From an uncultured Prevotella sp. (lineage in GTDB: Bacteria; Bacteroidota; Bacteroidia; Bacteroidales; Bacteroidaceae), in assembly GCA_947165435.1 (NCBI GenBank), contig CAMVAI010000020.1, forward strand, positions 1 to 43,807: 43,807 nt of DNA, read 5' to 3'. Shown piece after piece: positions 1 to 8,192 of this stretch; positions within the stretch are counted from its first letter, which is position 1; every line of letters starts with the position of its first letter. The position numbers and the translations under genes were made by a program. The notes beneath the pieces were generated by a model, which did not search any database, was not told the DNA's origin, and saw nothing but the letters and a program-made list of their open reading frames with translations.

Positions 1-266
1 ATGTTAACTAATGCATTCACTATCAGATAGATAGTTAAATATTGTAACAAATATTTACCACCTAAATTGACGCAGAACCAAAAGTTTTGCAAAAATTGCT
101 GCCACTCTGCCACCAACCTTCCGAAACCGTTGTGTTTCAGGTACATGCCGGGTGGTGGCAGCAGGGTGGGAGGTGGCAGCAAAGCCCCACCCCTAACCCC
201 TCCCCGAAAGGGAGGGGAGCGGCTGCGCAGGGAGTGGGCAGCAGTTCCTGTCCTGTTACCCACTGT

Positions 267-332
267 GAAAACGGCGTTTTCCTGCGGAGAAAACAGCGTT
301 TTCTTGCGTAGAAAACGTCGTTTTCCTATATG
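267..332. repeat. three 22-bp tandem repeats, each carrying a 15-bp palindrome
   Basis: GAAAACGGCGTTTTC (267-281), GAAAACAGCGTTTTC (289-303) and GAAAACGTCGTTTTC (311-325) recur at exactly 22-bp spacing with similar 7-bp linkers. Each is a GAAAAC/GTTTTC inverted repeat with a 3-base centre, and the first and third extend the arms by one more pair. The regular two-turn spacing would suit a protein-binding array, but that is inference. Confidence 0.7.
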
Positions 333-412
333 GTGGCTTTCACCGCGCTCCACCTCCCCACCGCCACCGACATCCACCGCACGACGACAGACGCTACCCA
401 CATCGTAGCGAC

Positions 413-438
413 AAAAATGCACGGAAATCGTGCTTTTT
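413..438. terminator. hairpin flanked by A and T runs, possible bidirectional terminator
   Basis: AAAAA, then GCACG (419-423), loop GAAAT, CGTGC (429-433) and TTTTT (434-438). The 5-bp GC-rich stem is flanked by an A run and a T run, so it could act in either direction. The stem is short, so the call is weak. It lies inside the 96-532 element and upstream of the glycosyltransferase at 720. Confidence 0.35.
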
Positions 439-618
439 CGCCATTTGCTGCCACTCTCCCACCATCTGCCACCACCTCTCCTTCCCCTTTGTACAAAGGG
501 TTTCTGCGGTGGTGGTGGCAGAGTGGCAGCAAAAACAGAGAAAAATTTTTTATGCGCGGGTGGCAAGCTGTTTTGTCAAATAATTCATGATAGATGGGTG
601 TTTATTGGTTTTTTTTTA

Positions 619-626
619 TAACTTTG
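619..626 (+). promoter_or_regulatory. putative -7 element upstream of the GT4 gene
   Basis: TAACTTTG matches the Bacteroidetes -7 consensus TAnnTTTG. It lies just outside the inverted-repeat element and about 93 bases before the start at 720. I see no TTTG at the ideal 20-nt spacing upstream, so only half of the consensus supports it. Confidence 0.5.
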
Positions 627-719
627 CAGTCTGAAACAGATAAATGAGCATGGCGCGGTCAGATGTTAGAATGATGAATTATTTGTGGTAAGCGTCTTCT
701 GCGATGATATGAAGAAAAA

Positions 720-1901
720 ATGGTAACGTTTGCATTCTATGTTAATGAGTTTCCTTCCGGAGGAACAGGGACGGCGGTGCAATATACTGCCAACGCGATG
801 ATTGATGCCGGTCATCGGGTGATTGTTTATACCGCACGGCATTTCGCCGAGCAATATCCGGCAGGCTATGTGCCACGCTTCGAGGTGGTCACGCTACCTT
901 CAGACAACCCTAATGCCGACGAGACGGTAGGATTTCTGTGCCGACATCTGCAGGCACACCGTGTGGCTGTCCTCGTGGTGGTGGCCATGCACGCCCTTCG
1001 GCTGCGGGAACTGAAGGACGCGACGCAGACGAAGATGGTGTATGCCCTACATGGCGTGCCGTTCTACGAGGCCTACGATGTGGCCCTGCAAAAACGCAGG
1101 GCTGCCGAGCAGCCCGGCCGTTGGGGGCTGTGGCTGTCGTACTGGCTGCTGCACCATTGGCGCAATAAGTTTCTGCACAGCAGCAGGAAAAAGATACAGT
1201 ACATCTACCGCAACATCATCTCGGCTGCCGACCGCTATGTGGTGTTGTGCGACGACTACACACGCAGCCTACAGCAGGTGTTGCACCTCTCGGCAGAAGA
1301 CAGCCGTAAGCTGTGTGTCATACCCAATGGCATCATGGCACGTGAGGCACCACGGATGGAGAAAGAAAAGATGATACTCTTCGTGGGACGGCTGACATAC
1401 GACGATAAGCGGCCCATGCGGATGGTGGACATCTGGGGGCGTATCTATCAGCAGTTGCCCGACTGGCGCTTTGTCGTGGTGGGCGACGGCCCGGAGCGGC
1501 AGGCCATGCTGGAGGCAGTGCATCGTCGAGGCATCGAGCGCATGGACTTTCCCGGATTCAGCAACTGCACCATAGACTATTACCAGCGGGCGGCCATCGT
1601 GTGCCTCACGTCGCAGTATGAGGGGTGGCCGCTGTGCTTGGCCGAGGGGCAGACCTACGGTGCGGTGCCCATCGCCTTCGAGTGTTCGGCAGGTGTGCGC
1701 GACATCATGGCCCCATCGGGCGTGAATGGTGTGCTGGTGAAGCCATTCAGCTGTTGCGCGTATGCTAAAAAGCTGTTGCAGTTGGCTTCCGACGAGCAGC
1801 TGCTGGCGCGTCTGCGTACCAACGTGGTGGAGAAGTCGAAAACCTACGCGATGGTCCGCAACAGCGATGGCTATCGCCGCTTGTTGGAAGAGCTGGTATA
1901 G
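720..1901 (+). CDS. glycosyltransferase family 4 (GT-B fold)
   Basis: This 393-residue protein is a probable retaining sugar transferase for a surface polysaccharide or LPS. The N-terminal half begins with a strand followed by the glycine-rich loop SGGTGTA (about 13-19), as in GT4 acceptor domains. The C-terminal Glycos_transf_1 domain starts near the PNGI motif (about 202) with ILFVGRL, continues through VVVGDGPE, and carries the nucleotide-sugar binding block YEGWPLCLAE with the E-x7-E spacing. There is no signal peptide or membrane segment, so it should act at the cytoplasmic face. The ATG at 720 is used because the ATG at 709 opens another frame and stops at once. It heads a plus-strand trio with an aminotransferase and a GT2 enzyme. 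Donor and acceptor cannot be told from sequence. Confidence 0.9.
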   Translation: MVTFAFYVNEFPSGGTGTAVQYTANAMIDAGHRVIVYTARHFAEQYPAGYVPRFEVVTLPSDNPNADETVGFLCRHLQAHRVAVLVVVAMHALRLRELKDATQTKMVYALHGVPFYEAYDVALQKRRAAEQPGRWGLWLSYWLLHHWRNKFLHSSRKKIQYIYRNIISAADRYVVLCDDYTRSLQQVLHLSAEDSRKLCVIPNGIMAREAPRMEKEKMILFVGRLTYDDKRPMRMVDIWGRIYQQLPDWRFVVVGDGPERQAMLEAVHRRGIERMDFPGFSNCTIDYYQRAAIVCLTSQYEGWPLCLAEGQTYGAVPIAFECSAGVRDIMAPSGVNGVLVKPFSCCAYAKKLLQLASDEQLLARLRTNVVEKSKTYAMVRNSDGYRRLLEELV

Positions 1902-1943
1902 GAGTATAGTGATGATAAAGAAATAACTTGCAACGGTTGCTTC

Positions 1944-3080
1944 ATGATGAATATTCCATTTTTATCATTAAAGGATGTTACGGCTCTGCACGGAGCAGAG
2001 ATCAACGAGGCTGTCAGTAGGGTGGTCAATGGCGGCTGGTATCTTCAGGGCAGGGAGAACGAAGAGTTCGAGAAACACTATTCCGAGTTTATCGGAACCA
2101 AATATACCGTTGGGTGTGCCAACGGGCTGGATGCGCTCATCTGGATATTCCGTGCCTATATTGAAATGGGCGTGATGCAGCCAGGAGACGAGGTAATTGT
2201 GCCTGCCAACACATATATCGCCACCATCCTGGCTATCACCGAAAACGGACTGACGCCCATCCTCATAGCGCCAAGGCTGAACACGCTGGAGATTGACGAC
2301 AATCTCATTGAGGCGGCAATAACCCCTAAGACCAAGGCCATAGCTATTGTCCACCTCTATGGCCGCGATGCCTATACAGAGAAGATTGGTGCTATATGCA
2401 AGAAGTACAACCTGAAATTAGTAGAGGACAACGCACAGGCCCACGGCTGCAAGCACACCGACGGGCGTGTGACGGGCAGCATTGGCGATGCCGCCGGTCA
2501 CAGCTTCTACCCCGGCAAGAACCTGGGTGCGCTGGGCGACGGCGGGGCTGTGACAACCAACGACCCGGAATTGGCCGCTACGGTACGTGCGCTGGCTAAC
2601 TACGGGTCGCAGCGAAAATACGTGTTCAAATATGCCGGCCGTAACAGCCGGTTGGACGAGATTCAGGCCGCCGTGCTGGATGTGAAACTGAAGTATCTTA
2701 TAGAGGACAACGCCCATCGTAAGGAGGTGGCTCACTACTATTATGAACATATTAACAATCCGTTGATAACCCTGCCCGATAGGCTTCCTGATGCGCAGAA
2801 TGCCTATCACTTGTTCCCGATACTGGTTGGTGGCGGCAAGCGCGATGCCCTGCACGACTATCTGGAGCAGCACGGGGTGGGCACCATGATTCACTACCCC
2901 ATTCCGCCGCACCATCAGGAGTGCTATGCCCGTGAGGCTTGGAATACGCCGCGACACTCGCTGCCCATCACGGAGCAACTGGCAGCAGAAGAGCTGAGCC
3001 TGCCCATCGGCCCGAGCATCACCGAAGAAGAAGTGGCGTATGTAGTAGAAACGCTGAACACATTTAATCATACCTTTTAA
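1944..3080 (+). CDS. DegT/DnrJ/EryC1/StrS sugar aminotransferase (FdtB/QdtB-like)
   Basis: This is a PLP-dependent aminotransferase of 378 residues, the usual length for the family, which converts keto-sugar nucleotides to amino sugars. Seen motifs: VPANTYIAT (about 87-95) for substrate and cofactor contacts, VHLYG (about 136-140), [10 protein letters not shown] (159-168) with the PLP-binding Asp, and [17 protein letters not shown] with the probable Schiff-base lysine at K192. [10 protein letters not shown] follows as in the family. The motif pattern most resembles enzymes making dTDP-3-amino-3,6-dideoxyhexoses, but the partner dTDP-hexose isomerase and acyltransferase are not in this window, so the exact product is unsure. 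The start could be either of the two consecutive Met codons (1944 or 1947). Only 3 nt separate it from the next gene, so the two are surely co-transcribed. Confidence 0.92.
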   Translation: MMNIPFLSLKDVTALHGAEINEAVSRVVNGGWYLQGRENEEFEKHYSEFIGTKYTVGCANGLDALIWIFRAYIEMGVMQPGDEVIVPANTYIATILAITENGLTPILIAPRLNTLEIDDNLIEAAITPKTKAIAIVHLYGRDAYTEKIGAICKKYNLKLVEDNAQAHGCKHTDGRVTGSIGDAAGHSFYPGKNLGALGDGGAVTTNDPELAATVRALANYGSQRKYVFKYAGRNSRLDEIQAAVLDVKLKYLIEDNAHRKEVAHYYYEHINNPLITLPDRLPDAQNAYHLFPILVGGGKRDALHDYLEQHGVGTMIHYPIPPHHQECYAREAWNTPRHSLPITEQLAAEELSLPIGPSITEEEVAYVVETLNTFNHTF

Positions 3081-3083
3081 AGA

Positions 3084-4169
3084 ATGAAACTATCTGTAAT
3101 TATACCTATTTATAATGTAGAACCCTTTCTCCGCGCGACCCTCGACTCCGTGGTGGGACAGAGCTATCAGGATATTGAGGTGATAGGTGTTGATGACGGT
3201 TCGACCGATGGCAGCAGGCAGATACTGGAAGAATACCAGAGGCGCGACGAGCGGGTAAGGGTGCTATCACAGACTAATGCCGGTGGCTTTGTGGCACGGC
3301 GGACAGGCATCTTGGAGGCAACGGGCGACTATGTGGTGTGTATAGACGGCGACGATTGGCTGAGTACAGACGCCTGCGAACAGATAGCCGCCCTGGCTCT
3401 GCAAACCGAGGCAGACATCATACAGTATGGGCTGACGATAGAGGGCGATGACGTGGAAGAAGAGTCGGCACAATGGTTCGACCGTTGGTTTAACGGAACG
3501 ACAAGCCATATCGAGGGATCCGATGAGATGTTACAGCGTTGCTATATAGACCGCGAAATACCATGGAATCTGGCCACCAAGGCCATCAAGACCGATGTTG
3601 CAAAACGTGCCGCCACGAGTCAGCCGGCCATGCCCATCTATCAGTTGGACGATTTCCTGGCATGTTTTTACGTGTTCTGCCACTCCAATAGCTGGGTGCG
3701 CCTGGACAGTAGGCTGTATCACTATCGCTTCGGGGTTGGCATGTCCACCAAGCGCAGCATTTCTTTAGACCAGTTCCGGCGCAATCTCCAGTATTTCAAG
3801 GGTGTAACGGCTGTTGAACAGTTTGCGGATGTCATGGAGACATCGCCCATGGTCCGTAAGGTGGCCACAGAAGTCGTTCCGCAATATGCCATGGAGGATG
3901 CCCTGCACTTTGTGCTCCACCGCTTGGACAGCTTTGCCGACAGCCGTGCGTGGAGTGGTGCCCTGGCCGAGGCGGCAGGGGCGGAGCGCACCGTTGAGGC
4001 CCTGGCGGCACAGGTGGTGAGCGACCAGCAGGCTCTGGCAGGACTTCGCGCCTCGGAGCAGCGGATGGTGGCCAAGCGCGCCAAGTATCAGCGGCTGTTC
4101 GGCATCATGTGTGTGGTGTCGGCGGTGCTGTTGGCCGCGTGCCTATTGATACTTGTCGTTCTTCTCTGA
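3084..4169 (+). CDS. glycosyltransferase family 2 with C-terminal membrane anchor
   Basis: This 361-residue GT-A type transferase begins SVIIPIYNVEPFL, then shows VDDGSTDGS (about 36-44) and DGDDW (about 90-94), the nucleotide-sugar and metal binding motifs. The mid-region YHYRFGVGMSTKR is typical of surface-glycan GT2 enzymes. The last 25 residues are strongly hydrophobic (GIMCVVSAVLLAACLLILVVLL) and preceded by a charged helical stretch, so the protein probably has one C-terminal transmembrane anchor with the catalytic domain in the cytoplasm. It is third in the plus-strand trio. Its final 27 bases overlap the 3' end of the convergent gene at 4143, so the membrane segment is partly encoded by bases that also specify the other protein's C-terminus. 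Confidence 0.9.
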   Translation: MKLSVIIPIYNVEPFLRATLDSVVGQSYQDIEVIGVDDGSTDGSRQILEEYQRRDERVRVLSQTNAGGFVARRTGILEATGDYVVCIDGDDWLSTDACEQIAALALQTEADIIQYGLTIEGDDVEEESAQWFDRWFNGTTSHIEGSDEMLQRCYIDREIPWNLATKAIKTDVAKRAATSQPAMPIYQLDDFLACFYVFCHSNSWVRLDSRLYHYRFGVGMSTKRSISLDQFRRNLQYFKGVTAVEQFADVMETSPMVRKVATEVVPQYAMEDALHFVLHRLDSFADSRAWSGALAEAAGAERTVEALAAQVVSDQQALAGLRASEQRMVAKRAKYQRLFGIMCVVSAVLLAACLLILVVLL

Positions 4170-5321
4170 CGGCACGAAGGGCAGGAAGTCGAAGACGGCC
4201 ACCACACGATATACCAGGCGGTGCCACGCCTTGGCTTTCAGCATGTCGCGCAGGGCGGCACGGGCGTCGGCGGCCACCTGCGCATCGTCGGTCTCGGCCA
4301 AGCGCCGGCAGCAGAGGTCGTACTGCTCGCCGCGAATCATCAGGCGGCGGAATGCCGACATCTTGACGTGGCCGATGGCGTAGGCCAGCACACGAATCTG
4401 GTCGATGATGCCCTTGCTGGTGTTGTTGCTGCGCACCGACACCTTGTTCTGGTGCTGGCGGAAATAGTTCAGCTTGCGGCGGTACTCGCAGATGGGACCG
4501 TGGGTGAGAAAGGCTATCCAGCACTGCCAGTCGCCGGTATAGCGCAGCTGCTGGTACGACTTGTCAATCTGCTGGAAGACATCCTTGCGGAACACCACCA
4601 TCGAGGCGTTATAGACGTAGTTGAAGTGCAGCATGTTGTGGCAGATGTAGTCGTGGCCTGCGTAGTAGTGTACCGTCTCGTCTTCGCGCCAGCGGTCCCA
4701 GTCGCGCACTAGCACGCGGTCGCGCTCGTTCACCTGGTAGCTGCCCGTGCGCACCATGACGCAGTCTTCGTGCATGCAGAACATGGCCATGCAGCTGTCG
4801 AGGAAGGTCTCGTCGGCATAGTCGTCGCTCTCGGCTATCCAGATGTAGCGGCCACGGGCCAGGGCCACGCCTTTCTCCCATTGCAGGAAGGTGTTGCCTG
4901 TGTTCTGCTCGTTGAACACGATGTGGGCCACACGGGGGTGGTCCTTATAGCGGTTGATGACCTCGCGGCTGTTGTCGGGCGAGCAGTCGTCGAGGATGAT
5001 GAGTTCGAAGTTCTGGAACGTCTGGTTCAGTATGCACTCGATGCGCTCCGGCAGGTAGGGGGCGTGGCCGTAGTTGGGCACGATGACCGACACCAGCGGC
5101 TCCTGCCGGGCAGCCCATTCAGGCTTCGGACAGCCCAACGGCAGGTAGTGGGGGTGCAGCTCGCGGTGCCAGCGGTACTTCCGCATCAGGCTTTTGTACA
5201 GCCGCTTGTCGGTACACGCCTTGCCGAACTCCTCGATTTCGGCAAGAATCTGTTCGTTCTCCAGGATGGGCCTCAGGTGCAGGCTCTTCCTGATGCGCCG
5301 GTATTCTTTCTGCTCGTCCAT
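4143..5321 (-). CDS. glycosyltransferase family 2 (long paralogue)
   Basis: The protein has 392 residues. After an extension of about 75 residues rich in charged helix, the GT2 domain starts VSVIVPNYGHAPYL and carries LDDCSPDNS and the DXD-type block IAESDD. It then shows YNASMVVFRK and GDWQCW, typical of GT2 enzymes with an acceptor-binding C-terminal half. It is clearly a paralogue of the gene at 8193-9116: both share FELIILDDCSPD and NEQNTGNTFLQWE with conserved spacing. It follows the ABC exporter by only 12 nt on the same strand, so the two are probably co-transcribed from the promoter near 7206. The function fits addition of a sugar to an exported glycan or lipid; donor and linkage are unknown. 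Confidence 0.9.
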   Translation of the reverse strand: MDEQKEYRRIRKSLHLRPILENEQILAEIEEFGKACTDKRLYKSLMRKYRWHRELHPHYLPLGCPKPEWAARQEPLVSVIVPNYGHAPYLPERIECILNQTFQNFELIILDDCSPDNSREVINRYKDHPRVAHIVFNEQNTGNTFLQWEKGVALARGRYIWIAESDDYADETFLDSCMAMFCMHEDCVMVRTGSYQVNERDRVLVRDWDRWREDETVHYYAGHDYICHNMLHFNYVYNASMVVFRKDVFQQIDKSYQQLRYTGDWQCWIAFLTHGPICEYRRKLNYFRQHQNKVSVRSNNTSKGIIDQIRVLAYAIGHVKMSAFRRLMIRGEQYDLCCRRLAETDDAQVAADARAALRDMLKAKAWHRLVYRVVAVFDFLPFVPSEKNDKYQ

Positions 5322-5333
5322 AGGTCTCGGTGC

Positions 5334-7169
5334 TTATAGTTGCTGCATGTCGTACAGCCGCTTGTAGTAGCCGTTCTTGGCAATGAGTTCCTCGTGCTGG
5401 CCCTGCTCCACAATCTCGCCCTCGTAGAGCACGTATATCTCGTCGGCATTCTTGATGGTCGATAGGCGGTGGGCGATGGCGATGGTGGTGCGGCTCTTCA
5501 TCAGCCGTTCCAAGGCTTCCTGCACCAAGCGCTCCGACTCGGTGTCGAGGGCCGACGTAGCCTCGTCGAGAATCAGGATGGGCGGGTTCTTCAGGATGGC
5601 GCGGGCGATGGACACACGCTGCCGCTGTCCGCCGGAGAGCCTCCCGCCGCGGTCGCCTATCATGGTGTCGTAGCCGTTCTCGCTCTCCATGATGAAGTCG
5701 TGGGCATTGGCAATCTTGGCGGCCTCAACGACCTGCTCCATCGTCGCGTTCTCCACACCGAAGGTGATATTATTATAAAAGGTGTCGTTGAAGAGGATGG
5801 CCTCCTGGTTGACGTTGCCGATGAGGGTGCGCAGCTCTGCGATGCGCACGTTCTTGATGTTCTTGCCGTCGATGAGCACCTCGCCGGACGACACGTCGTG
5901 GTAGCGGGGAATGAGATCGACCAGCGTAGATTTGCCCGAGCCCGACTGGCCCACCAGGGCGATGGTCTTGCCCTTGGGCACGGTGAGGTTGATATGGCGA
6001 AGCACCTCGCGGCCCTCGATGTAGTGGAACGACACGTCGCGGAGCTCTATCTCGCGGTCGAACGACGGCATGGGTTGCGGCACGGCGGGCTCCTTGATGG
6101 GGTTCTCGGCTTTCAGGATGAAGTCGATGCGGTCCATCGAGGCCAGACCCACGGGTATCTGGTAGCTGGCCTTCGAGAGGTCTTTCAGCGGGTTGATGAC
6201 GCTGTAGAGGATGACCATGAAGAAGATGAACGTCGAGGCATCGATGAGGTGGGAGTCGCTGAGGATGAGATAGCCGCCGAACCATAGCACGATGACGATG
6301 ATGATGGTGCCCAGAAACTCGGACATGGGGTGGGCGGCGTTCTGGCGCATGGCCATGGCGTTGGAGTGCTGGCGGTACTCTTCGTTGATGTTGACGAAAC
6401 GCTGCAGCATCTTCTTCTCGGCTATGAAGGCCTTGATGATGCGCAGGCCGCCAAGGGTCTCGTCAAGCTGGGCCAGCATGTCGCCCCACTTGCCCATGAC
6501 GGTGGCCGACTGGCTTTTCAGCTTGCGGCTGACGGTGCCCATGATCCATCCGGCCACAGGGGCCACGACGATGACGAACAGCGTGAGTTGCCAGCTGACG
6601 TAGAGCATGGTGGAGAAGCAGACGACGATGGCGATGGGCTGGCGGATGAGCATGTCGATGCTGCTGGTGATGGAGTTCTCGACGGTGCCCACGTCCGACG
6701 ACATGCGGGCTATGATGTCGCCCTTGCGCTCTTCGGAGAAGAAGCTGAGCGGCAGGCGGAGCACTTTCTCGTACACCTGGATGCGGATGTCGCGCACGAC
6801 GCCGGTGCGCAGCGGAATCATGACCGACGACGAGGCAAAATAGCCCAGCGTCTTGATGCCGGTCATCACGATGAGGGCGGCTCCCATGAACACCAGCGTC
6901 ATGAAGGCGCCGTGGTTGGCTATCAGCTCCTGCACATAGGCATAGCCGTTGTTCTGCACGAGGTCTTTGTCCAGCGTGCTCCACGTCCACTCCTTGTAAT
7001 GATAGACGGTGGCGTCGATTTTGAACAGGATATTGAGTATGGGAATGAGCACTACGAACGAGAAGACGTTCATCCACTGCGAGAAGAAGTTCAGCACGAC
7101 CGACCATACCAGATACTTGCGGTATGGCTTCAGGTAGCGTGCCATGATGGACAGGAACTGTTTAAACAT
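5334..7169 (-). CDS. MsbA-type ABC exporter, fused permease and ATPase
   Basis: With the ATG at 7169 the protein has 611 residues, the usual half-transporter length. The N-terminal exporter membrane domain (about 1-340) has about six hydrophobic helices and the coupling motif GDIIARMSSDV. The ATPase domain shows Walker A GQSGSGKST, a Q-loop (NQEAILF), signature LSGGQRQR, Walker B ILILDEATSALD and the switch His in IAIAHRLST. An upstream in-frame ATG at 7268 would add 33 residues, but the promoter -7 box at 7206-7213 lies between, so 7169 is preferred. Family members flip lipid A, lipid-linked glycans or drugs; placement among glycosyltransferases favours a glycolipid. It forms a homodimer in the inner membrane. 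Confidence 0.93.
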   Translation of the reverse strand: MFKQFLSIMARYLKPYRKYLVWSVVLNFFSQWMNVFSFVVLIPILNILFKIDATVYHYKEWTWSTLDKDLVQNNGYAYVQELIANHGAFMTLVFMGAALIVMTGIKTLGYFASSSVMIPLRTGVVRDIRIQVYEKVLRLPLSFFSEERKGDIIARMSSDVGTVENSITSSIDMLIRQPIAIVVCFSTMLYVSWQLTLFVIVVAPVAGWIMGTVSRKLKSQSATVMGKWGDMLAQLDETLGGLRIIKAFIAEKKMLQRFVNINEEYRQHSNAMAMRQNAAHPMSEFLGTIIIVIVLWFGGYLILSDSHLIDASTFIFFMVILYSVINPLKDLSKASYQIPVGLASMDRIDFILKAENPIKEPAVPQPMPSFDREIELRDVSFHYIEGREVLRHINLTVPKGKTIALVGQSGSGKSTLVDLIPRYHDVSSGEVLIDGKNIKNVRIAELRTLIGNVNQEAILFNDTFYNNITFGVENATMEQVVEAAKIANAHDFIMESENGYDTMIGDRGGRLSGGQRQRVSIARAILKNPPILILDEATSALDTESERLVQEALERLMKSRTTIAIAHRLSTIKNADEIYVLYEGEIVEQGQHEELIAKNGYYKRLYDMQQL

Positions 7170-7205
7170 AGCGAGTATATTATAAATATGTGTAGTTACA
7201 GGCTG

Positions 7206-7213
7206 CAAAGGTA
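7206..7213 (-). promoter_or_regulatory. -7 element for the ABC exporter operon
   Basis: On the minus strand the sequence reads TACCTTTG, matching TAnnTTTG, about 37 bases upstream of the ATG at 7169. No TTTG occurs at the ideal -33 spacing. It separates the exporter-GT2 pair from the upstream fucosyltransferase transcript, though read-through is possible. Confidence 0.6.
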
Positions 7214-7295
7214 CGAATAAAAAATGACGATAGGGCATTTTATCCGTAAAAAGTGACGATGACAGCAAGAAGAGAGCAGAATATCGGTCAGGCGG

Positions 7296-8129
7296 TCATG
7301 AATTAGGCGGCGCAAAATAGTGGTCGAACAGCAGCACGAGCTCGTCGAACGGGCGAAATTCTGTGGGCTGCATGCCGCTGGTGTCGCCCATCATCCAGTA
7401 GAGGGGCACGTCGTGGTACATCGAGGCGATGAGGGTGAACGAGCTGAGGGCACCTATCAGGTAGTCGCACTCCGACAGCAGGCAGAGGTCTTCAGCCGGT
7501 GTGCCGCTGGGGAAGAACACCCGGCAGGTATCAAGCCGCTGCCGGTAGTAGGTCTGGTCTATCTGCGGGTCGTTGGTGCAGATATAGACATCTATCTTGC
7601 GGCCGGGATGGAGAGCGGCAAAGCGGCTGATGGCATCGGCATACTGTGTGTCGTCGAAATAGAAGCGGCCTCCCTGCAGGGTCTTGTAGTCGCCGCGCCG
7701 CACGTGGACGCCGAGCTTCAGCGTGTCGGCAGGCGAGGCTTGCAGCACACGGCCTACCTGCTCATGGACGGCGGGCAGGAAGTTGAACAGCCGGACGAGC
7801 TCCTGCTTGTACTTGATGACCAGCACCTCGAAACGGATGCCCCAGCCGCTCACCATCACGTGGCGGTGGCGGGCAATGGTGTCTATCTTCGCGTCGGTCT
7901 GTCCGTCGCTGAAATCGACGGTGGGTATAAGGTGCAGGCGGGCTGCCGTCTTGCCGATGAGATACATCAGCAGGTTGTGGTAGCGGGTGTGGGCTATGCG
8001 GAAGTCGGGGTACTTGTAGGCGAAGCGCATCGACATCGTCGAGCGGCCGTGCTCGCGGCCCCAGGCATAGACCTGTGCATACTGGTAGATGTTGTTGGCC
8101 ATGCGGCCTTTGTCGGTTACGAATATCAT
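7296..8129 (-). CDS. GT11-family alpha-1,2-fucosyltransferase-like enzyme
   Basis: The protein has 277 residues, close to the usual size of bacterial GT11 enzymes. The N-terminus GRMANNIYQYAQ (about 8-19) corresponds to the family's G-x-GNQMFQYA block in a diverged form. The hallmark HVRRGDY lies at 142-148, as in the GDP-fucose binding HxRRxD motif. The C-terminal block LSECDYLIGALSSFTLIASMY matches the family's D-x-x-I-x-S-x-S-x-F pattern. No signal peptide is present. It is predicted to transfer L-fucose from GDP-fucose to a terminal galactose or similar residue of a surface glycan. Because the first motif is diverged, a different deoxysugar donor is possible. Confidence 0.82.
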   Translation of the reverse strand: MIFVTDKGRMANNIYQYAQVYAWGREHGRSTMSMRFAYKYPDFRIAHTRYHNLLMYLIGKTAARLHLIPTVDFSDGQTDAKIDTIARHRHVMVSGWGIRFEVLVIKYKQELVRLFNFLPAVHEQVGRVLQASPADTLKLGVHVRRGDYKTLQGGRFYFDDTQYADAISRFAALHPGRKIDVYICTNDPQIDQTYYRQRLDTCRVFFPSGTPAEDLCLLSECDYLIGALSSFTLIASMYHDVPLYWMMGDTSGMQPTEFRPFDELVLLFDHYFAPPNS

Positions 8130-8192
8130 GATGAGGGATGGTCGTTGGGTGGCTGTAAACAGTTATTGACGATAGTTCGTGTCGCGCTTTGC

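Larger units (their letters stand above)
96..532. repeat. 437-bp inverted-repeat-bounded intergenic element
   Basis: A perfect 19-bp inverted repeat bounds the element: TTGCTGCCACTCTGCCACC at 96-114 and its reverse complement at 514-532. A second, imperfect inverted pair lies inside it (about 150-183 and 441-475), rich in GGTGGCAG-type words. Inside are a G/C hairpin with 8-bp arms (197-204/210-217), a 22-bp tandem repeat (267-332), a terminator-like hairpin (413-438) and a 16-bp perfect palindrome (485-500). Open frames cross it, but they are low-complexity (Pro, Arg, Thr and Ser rich) and show no recognisable domain, so I call the stretch non-coding. It may be a fold-back or MITE-like element or a chromosomal REP-type cluster. 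I saw no transposase gene or clear target-site duplication. Confidence 0.65.

Noticed and set aside
67..590. Several open frames across the left intergenic region
   Set aside because: They are rich in Pro, Arg, Ser and Thr, run through inverted repeats and palindromes, and match no domain.
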